Below, in pieces: positions 6,512-7,456 of a DNA stretch of 7,456 nt; position 1 is the stretch's first letter; each line of letters opens with the position of its first letter. The stretch lies in the NCBI GenBank assembly GCA_027325115.1, contig DAHWFG010000034.1:1-7456 (forward strand), given 5' to 3'. The position numbers and the translations under genes were made by a program. The notes beneath the pieces were generated by a model. It was not told where the DNA came from and made no database searches. It saw nothing but the letters and a program-made list of their open reading frames with translations. The DNA is from JAKBCQ01 sp021807585 (lineage in GTDB: Bacteria > Planctomycetota > Planctomycetia > Isosphaerales > Isosphaeraceae).

Positions 6512-7246
6512 ATGGCGACCGATTTCGCGTTCATTGATCGGCTCGATCCGCGCGACCTTGACGCGATCGAACGGCTCGGTCCGATCGTCGTCGCGTGCCG
6601 GGGCAGGTCGCCGTTTCAAGCGTCGGAACCGATCGACTTGAATCCCCAATCACGCTTGTATAAATTAACCAGGATATTACGATATCCACTATTCGTTTTT
6701 GCGGCTTTCATCGCCGCGTTCGCATTATCAGGGCCGATCATGCTTGTCGGAATCATTCTAGCCGATCATGGATTTAATGAGGTTTATACGATCATCGCCT
6801 GGGCCGCGGCTGCCGCGTTCGGGTTCGTTTGGCTTTTGATTGTATTCTTCAAAAAGCCGACCCGTTCGCCGCTTGTTTTGCACGAGAATGGGTTTCGCTA
6901 TCGAAAACGGCTCGTGAAGTTCAACGAATCGAAGGCGATCGTTTATGGATTTATTCCTTCCCGATTCATGCGATTGTTTTACTCATATCATCGTTTCGCA
7001 AGTCGATTTCTGGCCGAGAGCCGTCAATTCATGGAGAACATGGAACGTGCACAAGCGTCTTCGCTGACGTTTTATCTCGATGACGGCGATTTTTTTTCGG
7101 CGCCGGCGATCGCCATTCGCGTCGAGACCGAGGATTTCGAAGCGTTCCTCGAAGGCGCGAACGCGCGCCGGCCCGAACTGTTCGACTGGATGAGGGTCGA
7201 CGTTACGGCTTTCGATCCCCGCGTCGAGCAACCCCGATGCGATTGA
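6512..7246 (+). CDS. Hypothetical membrane protein with two transmembrane helices
   Basis: I do not recognise a characterised family. The 244-residue protein has a soluble N-terminal stretch (1-56), two hydrophobic helices (about 58-84 and 91-113) joined by a short loop DHGFNE, and a basic KK (114-115) after the second, suggesting both termini are cytosolic. From about 119 a soluble domain begins LVLHENGFRYRKRLVKF and continues to 244. That opening resembles the bacterial PH-like pattern in which a short 'yENGfryR' strand precedes an alternating beta domain, as in DUF6585-type proteins; this is a weak inference. It is divergent from the cytochrome operon and convergent with the glycosyltransferase, so it stands alone on its strand. 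Base composition in the first half (6650-6990) is visibly AT-richer than its neighbours, with a rare-codon cluster at residues 54-60. A T8 run encodes part of DFFS (193-196). A GCGATT/AATCGC inverted repeat spans the stop codon (7239-7257). Confidence 0.8.
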   Translation: MATDFAFIDRLDPRDLDAIERLGPIVVACRGRSPFQASEPIDLNPQSRLYKLTRILRYPLFVFAAFIAAFALSGPIMLVGIILADHGFNEVYTIIAWAAAAAFGFVWLLIVFFKKPTRSPLVLHENGFRYRKRLVKFNESKAIVYGFIPSRFMRLFYSYHRFASRFLAESRQFMENMERAQASSLTFYLDDGDFFSAPAIAIRVETEDFEAFLEGANARRPELFDWMRVDVTAFDPRVEQPRCD

Positions 7247-7321
7247 CGACGAATCGCTCCGAAACGACCCGATGACCGATCTAACATCATTACAAATGTA
7301 CAATAAATCGAAGAATCGCCT

Positions 7322-7456
7322 TCACACCGTCTCGCTCGCCCGAACCTTGCCGAGCGCTCGATCGACCCCCAGCCGAAAGATGATCTCGAGCGCCTTGATC
7401 GCCTCCATCTTGTTGATCTTCGACATCCCCGATCGCCTGTTCTCAAACAAAATCGG
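7322..7456 (-). CDS. C-terminal fragment of a family-2 glycosyltransferase, DPM1-like
   Basis: The minus-strand frame is open from the right edge to the TGA at 7322-7324 and gives the last 44 residues of a protein that starts outside the window. The fragment begins PILFENRRSGMSKINKMEA, matching the end of the catalytic domain of polyprenol/dolichol-phosphate mannosyltransferase-like GT2 enzymes, where a 'PI.F..R..G.SK' segment is followed by a helix (here EAIKALEIIFRLG). It then ends in a short charged tail. Such enzymes transfer a sugar from a nucleotide donor to a lipid phosphate at the cytosolic membrane face. The donor-binding DxD region is not in view, so the family call rests on this short motif alone. 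It converges on the membrane protein gene with 75 nt between them and no clear terminator. Confidence 0.65.
   Translation of the reverse strand, partial: PILFENRRSGMSKINKMEAIKALEIIFRLGVDRALGKVRASETV

Noticed and set aside
7072..7446. 124-codon minus-strand frame near the right edge
   Set aside because: The product is an Arg/Ser-rich shadow. The frame ending at 7322 carries the glycosyltransferase motif and is the real one.
1..7456. A new multi-gene system, mobile element, CRISPR array, tRNA or riboswitch
   Set aside because: I looked for regularly spaced repeats, terminal inverted repeats with a transposase, cloverleaf arms and defence-type domains and saw none. The genes are housekeeping or known uncharacterised planctomycete families.

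Overview
The window looks like ordinary chromosome from a GC-rich planctomycete. The diagnosis rests on an adjacent pair of genes typical of that phylum: a c-type cytochrome protein of the DUF1587/DUF1595/DUF1592/DUF1588/DUF1585 architecture, and a DUF1552 (HXXSHH-motif) protein. I could not place it below phylum level.

Layout: five genes read on the minus strand and one on the plus strand. From left to right they are: the N-terminal 329 codons of seryl-tRNA synthetase (cut by the left edge); a 398-nt gap without a convincing gene; an M20-family dipeptidase; a strongly structured 176-nt gap; the DUF1552 protein; the DUF1592 cytochrome, whose stop overlaps the DUF1552 start by 4 nt; a 247-nt divergent promoter region; an unrecognised two-helix membrane protein on the plus strand; and the last 44 codons of what looks like a DPM1-type family-2 glycosyltransferase, cut by the right edge.

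The cytochrome and DUF1552 genes form one translationally coupled operon, transcribed leftwards. The first has a Sec-type signal peptide and the second a twin-arginine signal, so both products probably act outside the cytoplasm. Their biochemical role is not established. The dipeptidase and SerS genes follow in the same direction, but they are separated by gaps rich in inverted repeats and are probably separate transcription units. They are housekeeping functions with no obvious link to the cytochrome pair.

I found no mobile element, CRISPR array, tRNA, rRNA, defence cassette or biosynthetic cluster. The least explained items are the DUF1592/DUF1552 pair itself, the orphan membrane protein with its rare-codon cluster, the paired inverted repeats in front of the dipeptidase, and a strong excess of the hexamer CGATCG across the window.
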